Assembly (NCBI GenBank): GCA_947095585.1
Contig: OX352762.1
Span: forward strand, 31,224,669 to 31,288,668
From: Nephrocerus scutellatus
Lineage: Eukaryota; Arthropoda; Insecta; Diptera; Pipunculidae
Length of the DNA: 64,000 nucleotides
Direction of reading: 5' to 3'
A program made the translations under genes and the position numbers. This document shows, one piece after another, positions 33,738 through 45,239 of this stretch. Position 1 is the first letter of the stretch. Each line of letters begins with the position of its first letter. The notes beneath the pieces are model-generated. The model was not told where the DNA came from. It searched no databases and saw only the letters and a program-made list of their open reading frames with translations.

Positions 33738-36700
33738 TATGTACCAAGAATCATGTTTAAATGGAGTAAAACAAAATTGCGATTGCTTTACACACGGCCG
33801 TGCAATGCATACAATTAATAACGAATTAATTTTTAAGGAGGAAATTGTATGACAAAGCTTGGAAATACAAATTAGATATATGTACTTACCCTGTCTCATA
33901 TTATTAATGTTATTTTTATAATTGCTTAAACGAAGTTGAGCAAGAATTTAGGCAATAATTTTAACAAAAATTGGGTAATTTTCCTTACAATAAAAGTGTT
34001 AATAATACACACATTTGTACATAATTTTTTTTAATATATACTTGTTTTGAAACGTGTAAATAACTATTCATACATTTTCAAACCAGCAGTGCAGTATTTT
34101 ATACAGATGATTGACGCAATTCATCATAATGCCAAAATCAAAGCGGAAAACAGTTGTTGTTGGTAGCCCAAATACATCATACATTAGCTATATCTGTGTT
34201 TTTTACCTTAATGTATTACTTCCTTCTTCTGACGTTGGATTGTTCGCATACGCCAGAACTTAAAACTATCCAACAAGATGTACCTAATTTCAGCATCTGT
34301 AATATATTCCTTTTCCCTTCTTAAAAGTATATGTATTTGTAGAAAAAATACAAAAGAAAATTGGTAGGTCAAGGAATGATACATCATTCCATTCAGTGTG
34401 TTGATGTCCATTCTTCTTTAATATCTGACAGGCAACCAGCCTGTAGCCGGATTGCCGCATTAAACTCATATATGAAGTAGGTTATAGGAACATGGAAATA
34501 CTTCGCAACAATGACCACAATATGTCTCAATGTCTAATAATGGAATGGAATCCTTTCTGTAGGTTTTTGTTTCTTTTTACCTAATTTTGTGACGAAACTC
34601 AACCAACTGACCATATATTATCGTTTATATTTTATATGTTATATATACTTACATACTGGTTTTTCAGTACAGAGAAGTTTTATCATTTGGTTTGATATTA
34701 TTTGTTATCATTGGTAAAGCGCACCATAGATTTAAAGTAATGCAGATTTTTACTTGTTTTGCATAAGCAGCCCGTATCCTTTTGTTCTAGCAAGGTTTCC
34801 ATTCCGAGCAAACTAAAGGATATTCCCTTGTGTAAGTATAATACATCTACATTATGCATTAATCATTTATTATGGTCACATGGGCATATTTCATCATCTT
34901 TTCTGATAGCTCGCCTCACATGAGCATGTCGTTAATTTAGTTACGTTATATACCTATACGTCCTATATTTTTTGCGCTTTTTATCATCAATCTCAAGACG
35001 GTAAAAATTATTTTACAACGAGTATACTGAAGTTCGGTATGAACAGAAAACACTTCCGAACTACCTAGTCCATGTCATGTTCAACTTTTGAAAATGGTTA
35101 TACACAATAGGACGCTAATAGGATCTATTGATTTTTAGGCAAATTTACGCCAAATAATTATGATAAGGTTTCTCTCTTCGGTTATATTGCTATAGTGCTA
35201 TTTAGTTTATACTCTCGTAATATATCAATTAGGCAGTATTTAGCAGAAAAACCTATGGAAGAACTTACATCAGAGGCAGATTTACTGCAGATGGCAACCT
35301 CCAAGGAACATAATCGTAAATTACTTGAAATTATTATTTTTTATTTAATTACATCAACATTTAAGTTACGTTATTGAAGGATGAAAATTTATCAAATTAA
35401 AATACTAAATATCAGAGCCTACCTAGTTGTAAACATATATAAATACATATAGCCGCTTGAATATCATACACAAATTGATGTAAGGGTTCATATATGATTA
35501 AAAAATGTCACTTTATATCCGCATATCCGCAGTTTATATGATAATTAAAGATCTATATTCACAATCTATCGATTTTAATTACAAATAGGTACTTACGTTG
35601 TTTCTTCTGATCAGAATGAAGAAAAATCGATTATTAAATGTGAAAAATATCCGGGTGGTGTATTTAGCGCTCGCGACCCTATGTAAACCGTAACTAATGA
35701 ACTAACAAAATATTGTAAAACATCTAAGTGGTCTTGTCTTGAGCACAATGCTTTTTCTAGGGTTAATTATGCCTTTTGACCATAAACAGCGGGTGAATTG
35801 ATCGTGGATCTGACGCATAGATCGGCTCATTGAACGCGAAATGTACGACTACGCTACTATTTTACTTGTGGAATTGTTAACTACCCACTCAATAAATAAT
35901 GTCATAATGGAGAACTTCTGTTAAGTGACCATTCTTTGGCCGGTGTACATACACACACAGTATTATATGAATTGGCTAGTTAGGAATAAGTGGCGAACAG
36001 ACAAATGTCTATCTCATATGTAATAAATGTCACTGTTTTACTCAAGTTACGTATACTTACAATTATTTATGCGTATGTGAAAGCTATGCTATTGGATGCG
36101 TTTTTATGTTCGTGGGAATGTTATCGAGGGTTTATTATTTTTTATAAATGAATCTATATATTAGGAAACATTTGTGAAGTTTCTAATTTTATTTGCAAAC
36201 TGAACTTATACTTATCTATTCTATTTGAGTCGTTTAGAGAAGCCAACAAAAATTATTTCTTTTGTATATAGTTTTTTTCTATTTACATAAAACTTTATTT
36301 TATTTTTTATTAAAGGTACAGAGTCACAAAGATGTATACCTACATAGCAAATAAAATTTATAAAATAAAAACGACTACTTATTCCATTTATTTTCTTACT
36401 GATATGCGGCACGTTATTTTTCGTTTGATAATTCAAACTCACTGACCCAAAAATTGCAAATAATTTTAAAATTAAATGAAAAGTTCAAAACTTCACGGAA
36501 AAATTCTTAAAATTCTTAAGTTAAACGTGCAATGAGAAAAAAATAGATCAGGATTTCAGTAATATTTATATGAATACGACAATTTTATGGTGCCTACCAA
36601 AAGGCGGTTGTAAAGCGGTTGCTAAAGTTAATTAAAAGCTAAGTAGTGCGAAAAATACAAAATATCTAACAAATTAGTACCAGAAGATAAGTGAAACGAA

Positions 36701-38765
36701 TCAAAGTTAGTGTGATTGGGTGTAATGGACTTTATATAAGGAATGGATACCACCACTCCAGTGCTGGATGCTACCAACTGAATTGCTCAAAAGGATGTCA
36801 TTTTTAGAGTGGATGTTACCTTAAAAGATGAGATACAAAAGACCAACATTGTTGATTTGATTTGTGCAATAGATAAATCGACAATTAATTCAAGCAAAAA
36901 ACTTATTTGCTTATTATATTATTTACTTATGTACTGCAACGAAAGTATTTTGCCCTTGCACAAATATTAAATTTAAACAAACCAAAAACAAAGAAATTAA
37001 CTATATAATATTATATCTGAACTTTCAATAAATTCGTAAAGAAAACGTACTCAGTTCTATATAAGTTAACTCCCCTTTACTAAAAATCCAAACAATTAAT
37101 AAAACCCCGCCTCCAAATGTATATATAGTAAATAGATATCTACTTTCATAAATTTCCCCTAAAAAAAAACACGTGAAAGAGTTAAGCGCTGATCATTATC
37201 TTCTGTATATAATATCCATATGTACATCAGAAGGTACCATCTCTCTCATCAAGTTAAAAACATATAAAAATCGTTTCCCCTCCAACTCTTTAAATTATAG
37301 ATCAAACCAATTAGACGCAACCAAAAAAGGAACATCTCATTTTTATCTGTAATTGTTTAGATAGTTTATCAATATGTGATAAGATTTACATATGTATTTA
37401 AAATGTAACTCGGTGATCGACCGGAGAAGTACTTTCACTCAATAAGTATAACCTTAACAATTTCACTTTCCCTGTTTTAACATTTGCAAAGAATAACGGA
37501 GTTATGTATACTAATTTTATTTGCTGGTATCACTCATTCGTGTTTCCTTGAAAAATGAGTTTGGAAGGGGTAACGAGATTTTCTCTTGCTTTTAATAGTG
37601 ATATTCTCTTTGAATTGTTGAATTAAAAGAGAGTTTAGCAAAAGGATTAATAAGAGAACAGAAGAGTTTTTAGTAAATGCACAAAAAATAATATGATATG
37701 TATTAAAGCACGCATGATAGAGATGGCTATATCAGACACATGCTAATACATCAGAGAAGAAATAGGAAAGAGTTAAATGAGCACATGCGTTAAAAACGCA
37801 AAAAAATGGCCACCACTTGACAACTCGTGTTGGAGCATACACAAACAAAAGAAAGAAAGGATTCCGTTTGTTTACATGATGGCTGTTTTTCACAAAGTTA
37901 AAGCATGTGTGAGAAAAATGAACAAGTGGATTTATATTATACATACATCCATTGAAACACGTGGGGAATTCCACTATTCTTCCCTCTTTCGTTTGATTCA
38001 ATGCTTATCACGTTAGACAACGTATTGTATCATGCATCATAAATATAAAGGAAAGGAGTAGCGCATTATTCTTTAGGTGCTTCTTCTATTGAACAAAGTA
38101 AATACCTGCGTAGTTTGTTTTGATACGGCATTTGCGTTTTCATTGATAGCCGACTACGAAATAGGCTGATTATGTTACGCACAACGTGTCCTTACGTTAC
38201 TAATTGTGTTAGTACGTACTAGACAGAGATTCAATTTTCATGCAAAAAATGACGCTTTTAAGAAAATGTTTTAGGAGCTGGGAACCAATTTGTCTTTATT
38301 TTTTGGATTGAAAATACATTTATGTATGTATTTAGTTTTGGTATTGATTTTTTCAACAAGGAGTCAATGAGTATAGAGGTACGCAACGACGCGGAAAACA
38401 GTTTTCTTTAATATCTAAAAAAAAGTCAGTACAATATTGCTGAATTTTTAATGCAATAGTGATTTAGGTATGCAATTAAATTATAATTCATCCAATTATG
38501 TTTTATAATCTTTTATGTAGATAGGTACGTAGGTATATTTTAATTATTTTTGTGGTTTTAGTGAGCAAATTGGAGCCCATAAAAATCTCCAATTTTAACA
38601 TTAAACAAGCCACTAGCAACATGTTTCCTTATGCGAAGCTTTTAATCTAATTTCATTAACTTTTGGGAAAAACAATAGCATGTTTTTGAAAAAATTATGA
38701 ATGAGTAGCAGGTTGTAGTTTTGTTATTCACTTGATGGATTTTGAAATCTACTGCATTAATGAAA
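33738..38765. other. 5-kb stretch without recognised elements
   Basis: AT-rich, with only short open frames and no repeat shared with the rest of the window. It is the longest such block here and could be intron or intergenic sequence of a host gene lying outside the window. I see no exon that I can support. Confidence 0.45.
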
Positions 38766-39070
38766 ATTAGAACCTGTATGTATGTACATATGTATGGACT
38801 TAATACGCTTCCACAGCATTCAACCGATCGCATTCAAACTTTGCATAGGGGTTTTATACCATAACGAGCAGGTTTTTGACATATTTTGGAAATGGTCAGA
38901 TTACTATACTCCTGAGCACGAAGTGCTTTCATGTGGGGCAACGATGAAACAGTATTTTGTTTAATTAATTGTTAGATTTGGTTAAATTAAAAAAAAAATA
39001 TTTTATTTTGCCGAACAACGCCGGGTGTTTCAGGTATATAATACATATAAGAAAAATAGGTTAAAGATCT
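38766..39070 (-). repeat. Rep-C type element, minus strand
   Basis: On the minus strand the head reads CTGAAACACCCGGCGTTGTT near 39035-39016, comparable with CTGAGTGACCGGCGTTTCAC at 9.13 kb. The 3' part reads CCCCTATGCAAAGTTTGAAT, then GCGATCGGTTGAATGC near 38850-38815, matching ATGCAAAGTTAGAACGCGAT and CGGTTGAAGGG at 52.11-52.13 kb. It ends in CATACATATGTACATACATA. Confidence 0.65.
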
Positions 39071-39753
39071 GGTTTTTTTTCCTTGCCAGACATTTTTTCA
39101 TTCACTGTTACTTGTTGTTTGACTAGTTCGTTCGTTCGTTCGTTTTTTTATAATTTTGGTTTTAGTTTTGTTCTAAGAATTTTATTTTTATTTACCAACT
39201 TAGTTATTTGGTTTTCGTTGTTAGAGTGGTTTAGTTAAATCATAATTTTATAAAAAACTTAAAACTTCATATGGTAAAAACCGTTCTGTAAATTTTAAAA
39301 TAAGTTGTAAAATTGGCAGTGGGTATGTATGTATAGGTACATATTTATATAATAGTAAACTACTTCCTAAGATAGGAATATCGTAAATATAGAAAAACCG
39401 AAAATGCAATTTAGAGGTGAATTAAAAAACCTGAAAAGGCAAAAGTTTGTTTAATAAAAATCTGAAACAAATGACAAAACTCACATTCCAAACCGAAGCC
39501 TTTACACATAGCGACAAAAAAAATACCAAATCAGAAAAGACAAAAGATCGAACCAGGGATCTTTATGAGTTAACTCAGCTTGCTATCAATAAGCCACAAA
39601 ACACACCACAGTTTTACGATTTATTTTCAAACAGTTTAAAAACGTTAATTTCTAAGTTGAGGTTATGTTGGGTTAAAGTGGCAATCGGTGGAAAAATTTT
39701 AGGCCAATAATGGTCCATTGTGATACCACACGGATCGAGAAATTTTTTTCCCC
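39071..39753. other. Unassigned sequence with TTCG simple repeat and weak tRNA-like block
   Basis: A CGTTCGTTCGTTCGTT run lies near 39129-39144. On the minus strand, about 39605-39540 holds GGCTTATTGATAGCAAGCTG and later CCTGGTTCGATC, spaced like Pol III A and B boxes. It may be a scrap of a second tRNA-derived SINE. The plus-strand 87-codon frame is probably chance. Confidence 0.35.
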
Positions 39754-41000
39754 CTACTCGTTGAGCCATTTAGAGGTGAAGCGTAGGAGACTACTAATGC
39801 CAGTATTTGTCAGATAACTAAGGTCATTATAAAAGAATGCTCCTAGATGCAGCTTACGTTTTTGAAGGAGGGCTGGGCACGTACAGAAAATATAGAGAGT
39901 GGTCTCTCCTCTTCCATGCAGTTTCTGCAGAAGTCGTTCGAGAATACGCCGAGCTTTGCTACATGCTTGCCTATTAGACAGTGCCGAGTAATGGCACCTT
40001 TTATAGAGCTTATCAAACACTCTGAGTGTTTTGGATCCAGATCTGCTTTGTTGCTAGACAAGTTGCTCCGTTTGATCACCTACGGTTAGTTTTCTTGGTA
40101 GCATCCTGCTTTAACATGGGTTTACATGTAGCGATAGGTATGCCTAAGAAACCATTTTCAGGTAAAAGCGGCAATGTAGTTCCATGTTTGGTGAGCTCAT
40201 TTGCCTTAAAATTTTCTGGAATCTTGGCAACCAACACAGGAGAAGTGTTTGTAGGGATTTCAACGCAACTTGGCTATCCGAGAAAATGCGGACATCCTTA
40301 GCGGATATGACATTGCTTTTCAGCCAAGATAAAGCTTCTTTAATCGCCTTTGCCTGAAAGACAGTACAGTGATTAGGAAGACGGAAAGAGAGACTAAGAT
40401 TTAGGCTTTCTAAGAAACAACTTCCACCAACCCCATAATCAGATTTTGCCCCGTAATGTGTAAAAATGTATGTATTCATCTCCCTGAATTGTATGGAGGA
40501 GATGGTGACCTGGACGTTTTTGTTGAGATGGAGTTGTGAAATGGTGTAGTATGGCTTGCCGAGTGGAAACCTGAACGAATTCAGGATAGAGGAGTGTCCG
40601 ATTTCATTCCTAGACTACTGCACTGAGGCAAATAACCGCGTTTGCAGCTACGTCCCTCCTGAAGATGTCGAGTGGTGTAACATTGAACAGAACAATTGTC
40701 TAAACAAGCTGATCTTTGGACTTTGCTTAGCTTGTCATGATTTACTGCTTTATCTTAGGCAGTCCACCATACAGCCACATTGTATAGAAGTGTGGGTCTT
40801 ACTTCCGCTAAGTAATATGGGGTTGAAGACCCCATTTGTTTCCAATGGCTTTTTGCATGAGAAGTCTTTCTCGTATGTTTGGCTTCCAGGTTATCTTTCT
40901 ATCTAAAATAAGGTCCAGATATTTGGCTTCGTCAGATAAAGTAAAGCTAATGGAGGTTCTACATGCGAGATTCTGTATTTCCTTGTGAAGAAGACAAGTT
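39754..41000 (-). mobile_element. I/R1/LOA-type LINE fragment, RT thumb, RNase H, C-terminus
   Basis: Read from about 40975 on the minus strand: SDEAKYLDLILDRKITWKPN, IRERL, KAIGNKWGLQPHI near 40840-40800. Then, in shifting frames, come PLDIF..VAANA and HSSILNSFR regions. RNase H: LNLSLSFRLPNHCTVFQAKA near 40405-40350, IKEALSWLKSN, and IFSDSQVALKSL near 40295-40255 (Asp of the third RNase H motif). A deletion removes the last RNase H block. The C-terminus follows with CHYSALSNRQACSKARRI near 39995, ERLLQKLHGRGET, CTCPALLQKRKLHLGAFF and ISSLLRFTSKWL near 39800-39770. Multiple frameshifts are present. This differs in sequence from the I-like fragment at 9.7 kb. Confidence 0.8.
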
Positions 41001-41170
41001 CACTGTTATGTGGGATGACCCCTAAACTGCAACGATCTACCTACTCGTTAGCTTGTGAAGATCATTTTGTAGGAGTTCCTTGAACTATTAAGGTATTGTT
41101 AAGAAATGTAGGCTTTCGAGTTCGTAAAGATTTTGCAAATAAAACACAGCACAAGTTTATTAATTTAAAA
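41001..41170. other. Spacer before the gypsy LTR
   Basis: The lower edge of the LTR is not sharp; no other feature recognised. Confidence 0.35.
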
Positions 41171-41705
41171 ATAACAACTTTAATAAACAAACAGTAAAAA
41201 TATAAAATAAGTTCACAATTTATATTGGTGATTACTAAGTACACATAAACACTTATTGCAACAACATTTGTACTTTACAATAATTCTCCTAGGTGATAGT
41301 TTTATCACTTTGCACGAACTTTTACAACTTAACTGGTTGAATTTCAAATAACTAATAATTCCTCTGCAGCAAGTGCTTTTAAACTAATTGAAAAGCTTCC
41401 AGAAACCTTCAATATTATAGATATAAACATCGAGAAAAGACCAGAAAATTGTAGCCTTATTCTCTTATTTACAACTAACGATACTTATATGTAATGAGTC
41501 ATCTTCTACAAATAAACTACATGTTCAATCATGTTCTTACACACAAACTGGACAAACCGCACAAACCGGTTTGACTACATTTTCGACCAATATATAATGA
41601 ATTAAACTTAAAGTCCCTTATATTTGAAATAATCTAATTCAGCCTAAAGGTATACTATACAAAAGTGCTAAATTCTAATTCCATCTACCTATTTTTAGTA
41701 GGCAG
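41171..41705 (-). repeat. Gypsy-type element, 3' LTR remnant
   Basis: Direct-repeat partner of 45683-46141. Shared blocks, read on the plus strand, are AAGTTCACAA.TT near 41210, TGGTTGAATT near 41335, AAAAGACCAGAA, TTGTAGCCTTATTC then TTATTTACAACTAACGAT near 41455-41480, CTTAAAGTCC.TTATATTT near 41608, TAATCTAATTCAGCCTAAA.G and CCTATTTTTAGTA near 41688-41700. Large insertions and deletions separate the two LTRs, so the insertion is old. The inner edge, toward higher coordinates, is followed at once by a SINE. Confidence 0.75.
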
Positions 41706-41986
41706 TATGTACATTGCGTGGGCGCAGGGGGTTCGTGGTTCGAATCCCAGTAACACCATAAGTATTTTTCACGGTCTTCCACCTCTCGCGAATGGGTGAC
41801 AAACGTTCCGAGAGTAATAACTTGTCACGGAATGCTTCTCAATTCGCCGTTCGAATCCGGCATTAAATTGTAGGTCCCCTCCATTTGTGTGCAAAAATAT
41901 ACAAGCTCAACACAAATGGTTGCGAGAAGCAAGGCCTTGGACCGCAATGGTCTGTCGCGCCGAATATTATTATTATGTACATTGCG
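41706..41986 (+). repeat. tRNA-derived SINE with 13-bp target-site duplication
   Basis: The SINE body is 41719-41973. The target duplication TATGTACATTGCG lies at 41706-41718 and again at 41974-41986. The head is 5'-truncated in the tRNA-like part: it starts TGGGCGCAGGGGG and keeps the B box GGTTCGAATCC (41737-41747). The body continues AACACC, CCACCTCTCGCGAATGGG, GTTCCGAGAGTAATAACTTG, TTCTCAATTCGCCGTTCG, CAACACAAATGGTTGCGAGA, CTTGGACCGCAATGGTCTGT, CGCGCCGAAT and an ATT tail. It interrupts the gypsy element at its LTR/internal junction. Confidence 0.92.
41737..41747 (+). promoter_or_regulatory. Pol III B box in SINE
   Basis: GGTTCGAATCC is an exact match to the tRNA-type B box. The A box is lost by 5' truncation, so this copy is unlikely to be transcribed on its own. 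Confidence 0.7.
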
Positions 41987-42742
41987 ATTTATCTTAGGTT
42001 TCGAATTCCACTATCTACGCTATTAACTACTTTTCGTAACATTGCCCCCACCTTAATTCTGTTCGTCCCGAACTTCTGATGTTGTACCCTGTTAATCTGT
42101 CGATGTAAACAACATTCAATTTAGTTATGGAGCTTTGTTGGATCCGATATAGTACATCATTAATCCTTTTAATGATCTTGTAAGGGCCTTCTCAAACTTG
42201 CTGTAGTTTTAGAGATTTACCTTTTCTTCTTTTGGGATTGTAAAGTCAGACCAAATCTCCTTCCTCAAATCCCCTACAGCTTGCACGCAGGTCATAAATT
42301 GTTTTCATCCGACTGCTGGCATCCACTATGTTGCTCCTGTCCTGTCCTAGATCACTAACGTAGTTCTCCTTTGTTGTCGGCTTAACTGGTGGTGATCCAA
42401 ATTTAATGTCACATGGTAGGCGAAGTTCTTTGCCAAATACAACCGTTGCTGGTGAGTGTTTAGTCGTGTTGTGGACGCGCTACGTTAACCCACCATAAAC
42501 AACGGTATACAACGATTTAATGCATCTTGGTTGGCATTTACTTCTTTTCGCAGATGCTCTTCCAGCGTTCTGTTGAACCTTTCGGCCGGCTGACTGCCGA
42601 TTTAACGGGGTAGTCCTCGTTTTCTTTGTGTTGAGTACTTGGCATAGCTCTTGAAAGACTAGCGATTCAAAATTCCGCCTTAGATCGGAATTTAGTTCCA
42701 GTGGTACTCCAAATCTGCATATCCAATTGTCCACGAATACCC
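41987..42742 (-). pseudogene. Gypsy integrase, catalytic core end and C-terminal domain
   Basis: Integrase inserts the element's cDNA into the genome. The minus strand from 42740 reads VDNWICRFGVPLELNSDL, then NFESLVFQELCQVLNTKKTR, which holds the 'HSDQG.NFES'-type second catalytic Asp region in altered form. Next is TTPLN.QSAG. The catalytic Glu region follows in another frame. Then come SPATVVFGKELRLPCDIKFG near 42440-42390, and the C-terminal domain PKRRKGKSLKLQQV near 42240-42195 and GPYKIIKRINDV. Stops interrupt GDLV.LYNP and QQV.EGP. The HHCC zinc-binding part and first catalytic Asp are absent, lost between this piece and the RNase H tail. Confidence 0.85.
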
Positions 42743-43463
42743 CCCCGAGGGGGCCGCTGTATCTTACTTAATCGTCTGGTTATTATAAGTCTGATACTTG
42801 ATCATACTCGGTAGATTATAGTGGCAGGGGGCTTCTTTAAAAAATGTCAGTATGAGCGCTGTTTTTAAGCATGAAGCGCTCCTACCATACAATAGCGTTT
42901 CGTTGGTGCCTGGGATAGTTTCTATCCCGGGCGGCCTAGGACTTGAAACACCCTAGTGTCAAATGATAGGATACGAGGTTCCGGACGAACGTGCTGCCAG
43001 GGTCTGCTTTGCAATCGCCCAGGCACTCATTCTGAAAGAACTGAGTCCCTTGATGGCAGATCTCACCAAGGTCGCGTTGGTACTACGGGGGTTGGATGCC
43101 CACAGATAAGGTTTAATCTCCTCGGAGGTTTAACTGAGTCTGGGCCAACCTTTGGTTGAGGTCCAGTTTATTCTGGCTTTGGCCTACGTAGTGGCTGTGG
43201 TTTACTACCCATATGCGGGGACTGATGTTACCAAAAATCTTTGGTGCATCAGAAGACCGTCCTGATGTTACCGGTGCGATGATGTGCTCTCTGTGGATTT
43301 GCACTGACTTGACGTAAGATAAGTCCTGCTCTAAGCATTGAGTTAATACTGGCACATCAGTCTATGATGGACGTTGATTGTCGTATAACTAATCCAAGTC
43401 CGAAGAGGACCGTGGGGTTAACCATTCTATGGAGGTATCCACGTTAATCTAATGACATTTCTA
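42743..43463. mobile_element. Unclassified 721-bp insertion with 15-bp target duplication
   Basis: Inserted into the gypsy integrase region. The duplication TGTCCACGAATACCC is present at 42728-42742 and 43464-43478. The insert is clearly more GC-rich than its surroundings. It has no terminal inverted repeats and no poly-A or simple tail at either end. A CCCCC..GGGGG palindrome lies at its left edge (42741-42753), and there is an inverted pair GGGATAGTTTCTATCCC near 42911-42927. The 67-80 codon open frames on both strands have no motif I know. The duplication length favours target-primed insertion by a LINE or SINE; the family is unknown. Confidence 0.75.
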
Positions 43464-43478
43464 TGTCCACGAATACCC

Positions 43479-43990
43479 TAGCCTGCTTTTTTGCCAAGCG
43501 ATCTTCGACCTGTAGTCATATTTGTGCAAGTACTTCAGAGCACTTCTTGTTTCTTGCCTTGTACAGTGTTTGCATTGGGTTGCACAAGGTCTTCTGGATA
43601 ACACATCGGCATTTTTGTGCAGCATTCCTTTTCGATTCTCTGTTCTGAATGAGTATGGTTGGAGTCGTTCGATCCATCTGGCCACTTGACCTTCTGGTTG
43701 CCTGAACTGCATTAACCACTTGAGAGCTGCATGGTCAGTTCGAAGAAGAAATTCAAGACCATATAGGTAATTGTGGAAGTGTTTGATGCTATCCACAACA
43801 GCTAGCAATTCCATTCGGGTCACACAGTAGTTTTTCTCTGACTTAGAAAGCGAACGGCTGTAGTACGCTATTACCCGCTCCTTTCCTTCTTGATTCTGCG
43901 ATAACACCGCTCCTATTCCAGCCATGCTCGCATCAGTGTCCAGAAAAGTTCTGCTGCATGTGGATATGCCAAAATTGGAGAACTGCAAAG
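43479..43990 (-). pseudogene. Gypsy RNase H domain
   Basis: RNase H removes the RNA strand during reverse transcription. The minus strand reads FLDTDASMAGIGAVLSQNQE near 43940-43885 (first catalytic Asp in DTDAS), RVIAYYSRSLSKSEKNYCVT, RMELLAVVDSIKHF near 43820-43780 (catalytic Glu), LLRTDHAALKWLMQFRQPEG near 43750-43695 (Asp in RTDHAAL) and HKNADVLSRRPC near 43620-43585. This domain is the best-kept part of the element and reads open for about 175 codons. It then runs into a linker that jumps to the integrase core. Confidence 0.9.
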
Positions 43991-44870
43991 CTTTCCCTTC
44001 AACAATTCGAATGATTTTTTATGCTCGCTCGACCATTGGAACTTTTGGTTTTTCTCAGTAAGGTGGTGAACCCTTCGTGCAACATCTGCAAAGTTAGGCA
44101 CAAACCGTGGATAGTAGGAGCATAGCTCCAGAAAACTTCGCAGCTCATGTAAATTCTTTGGAACCGGCCATTCGTTAACAGCTTCTTACTTCTTTGGATC
44201 TGTACGTACTCCTTGACTGGGTACAATGTGGCCCAAATTATACACCTCATTCTTGCAATGGCTTCATTTCGGCGGACTCAACTTCAACCCTGCAGCTTTG
44301 ATGGTTTCCTAAACTTGCCGAAGATTATTCACATGTTCATCGAAAGTCCGTCCCAAAACAATGATGTCTTCCAAATAGACTAGACATGTCTTCTAGCTAA
44401 GACCTCGCAAAACATGTTCCATCAACCGCTCGATTGTAGTAGAAGCGTTGCATAAACCAAACGGCATTACAGAAAATTGATACAAGCCGTTTCCCGCAGT
44501 AAATGCTGTCTTATCCCTGTCGTCATCATGAATTGCTACCTTCCAGTATCCGCTTTTCAGATCCAATGTACTGAAGATTCTGGCTCCCGATAAGGTGTTC
44601 ACAGTGTCGTCTTTACGTGCTAATGGATAACTATCCTTCTTGGTGACCGTTCAGTTTCCGATATCCACACAAAATCTCGTTGAACCATCTTTCTTTTGGG
44701 GAAGTACAACAGGTGAACTCCATGGGCGTTTGGACTTTTCTATGATTCGATCATGTTCCACCTTCTCGACCAGTGTTTCTGCCTCTTGTTGTTTAGCAAG
44801 TGTTAATCGTCTTGGCGCCTGTCGCACTATTTTAGTTTTACCCATGTCATTGTCGCTGACATCAAACACG
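43991..44870 (-). pseudogene. Gypsy reverse transcriptase with altered catalytic box
   Basis: The minus strand from about 44860 reads the RT entry HDRIIEKSKRPWSSPVVL and PQKKDGSTRFCVDI near 44720-44660. After a break it reads GARIFSTLDLKSGYWKVAIH near 44590-44535 (first catalytic Asp in TLDLKSGYW) and TAFTAGNGLYQFSVMPFGLC near 44515-44455. The palm box is YLED at 44377-44366 where YLDD is expected, so one of the two paired Asp residues is changed to Glu. The thumb follows with FDEHVNNLRQV, GLKLSPPK and LHELRSFLELCSYYPRF near 44145-44100. Stops occur before the palm box and in the thumb. It is not functional. Confidence 0.9.
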
Positions 44871-45239
44871 TCGGCAAATTACTCTAGCGCCTTTTCTGCT
44901 GCTTGTTGCTGTGCCGCTGGAAGATGTTTACACAGCGAACGAATTCTCTGCTCCTTTCCAGATGTAGTGGCGTATTCTTTACTTTTTCAGGCTGGCAGTT
45001 TACGATGCAGCTTACTCCCTGAGTCTTGCCAATGACTGTTCTTCTCTTATTACCTTCGGTAATCGGCTAACATTTATTATTCTCACTTGTATCTTGGGCT
45101 GGAGTTTCACTAGAGTTCTTTCGCATAGCAATCCATCCTTGTTGAAATTGGTTATGATTTTCTCGCACATCTCTACTTTTTCTTCAGTTCTTCTTAGCCC
45201 ACCACTCTGGTTGTCGTTTATTTGCAGGGGTTACTTCCA
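44871..45239 (-). other. Gypsy protease-RT spacer, decayed
   Basis: Lies between the protease remnant and the RT entry. Broken minus-strand frames contain basic stretches but no conserved motif that I can name. Confidence 0.5.
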
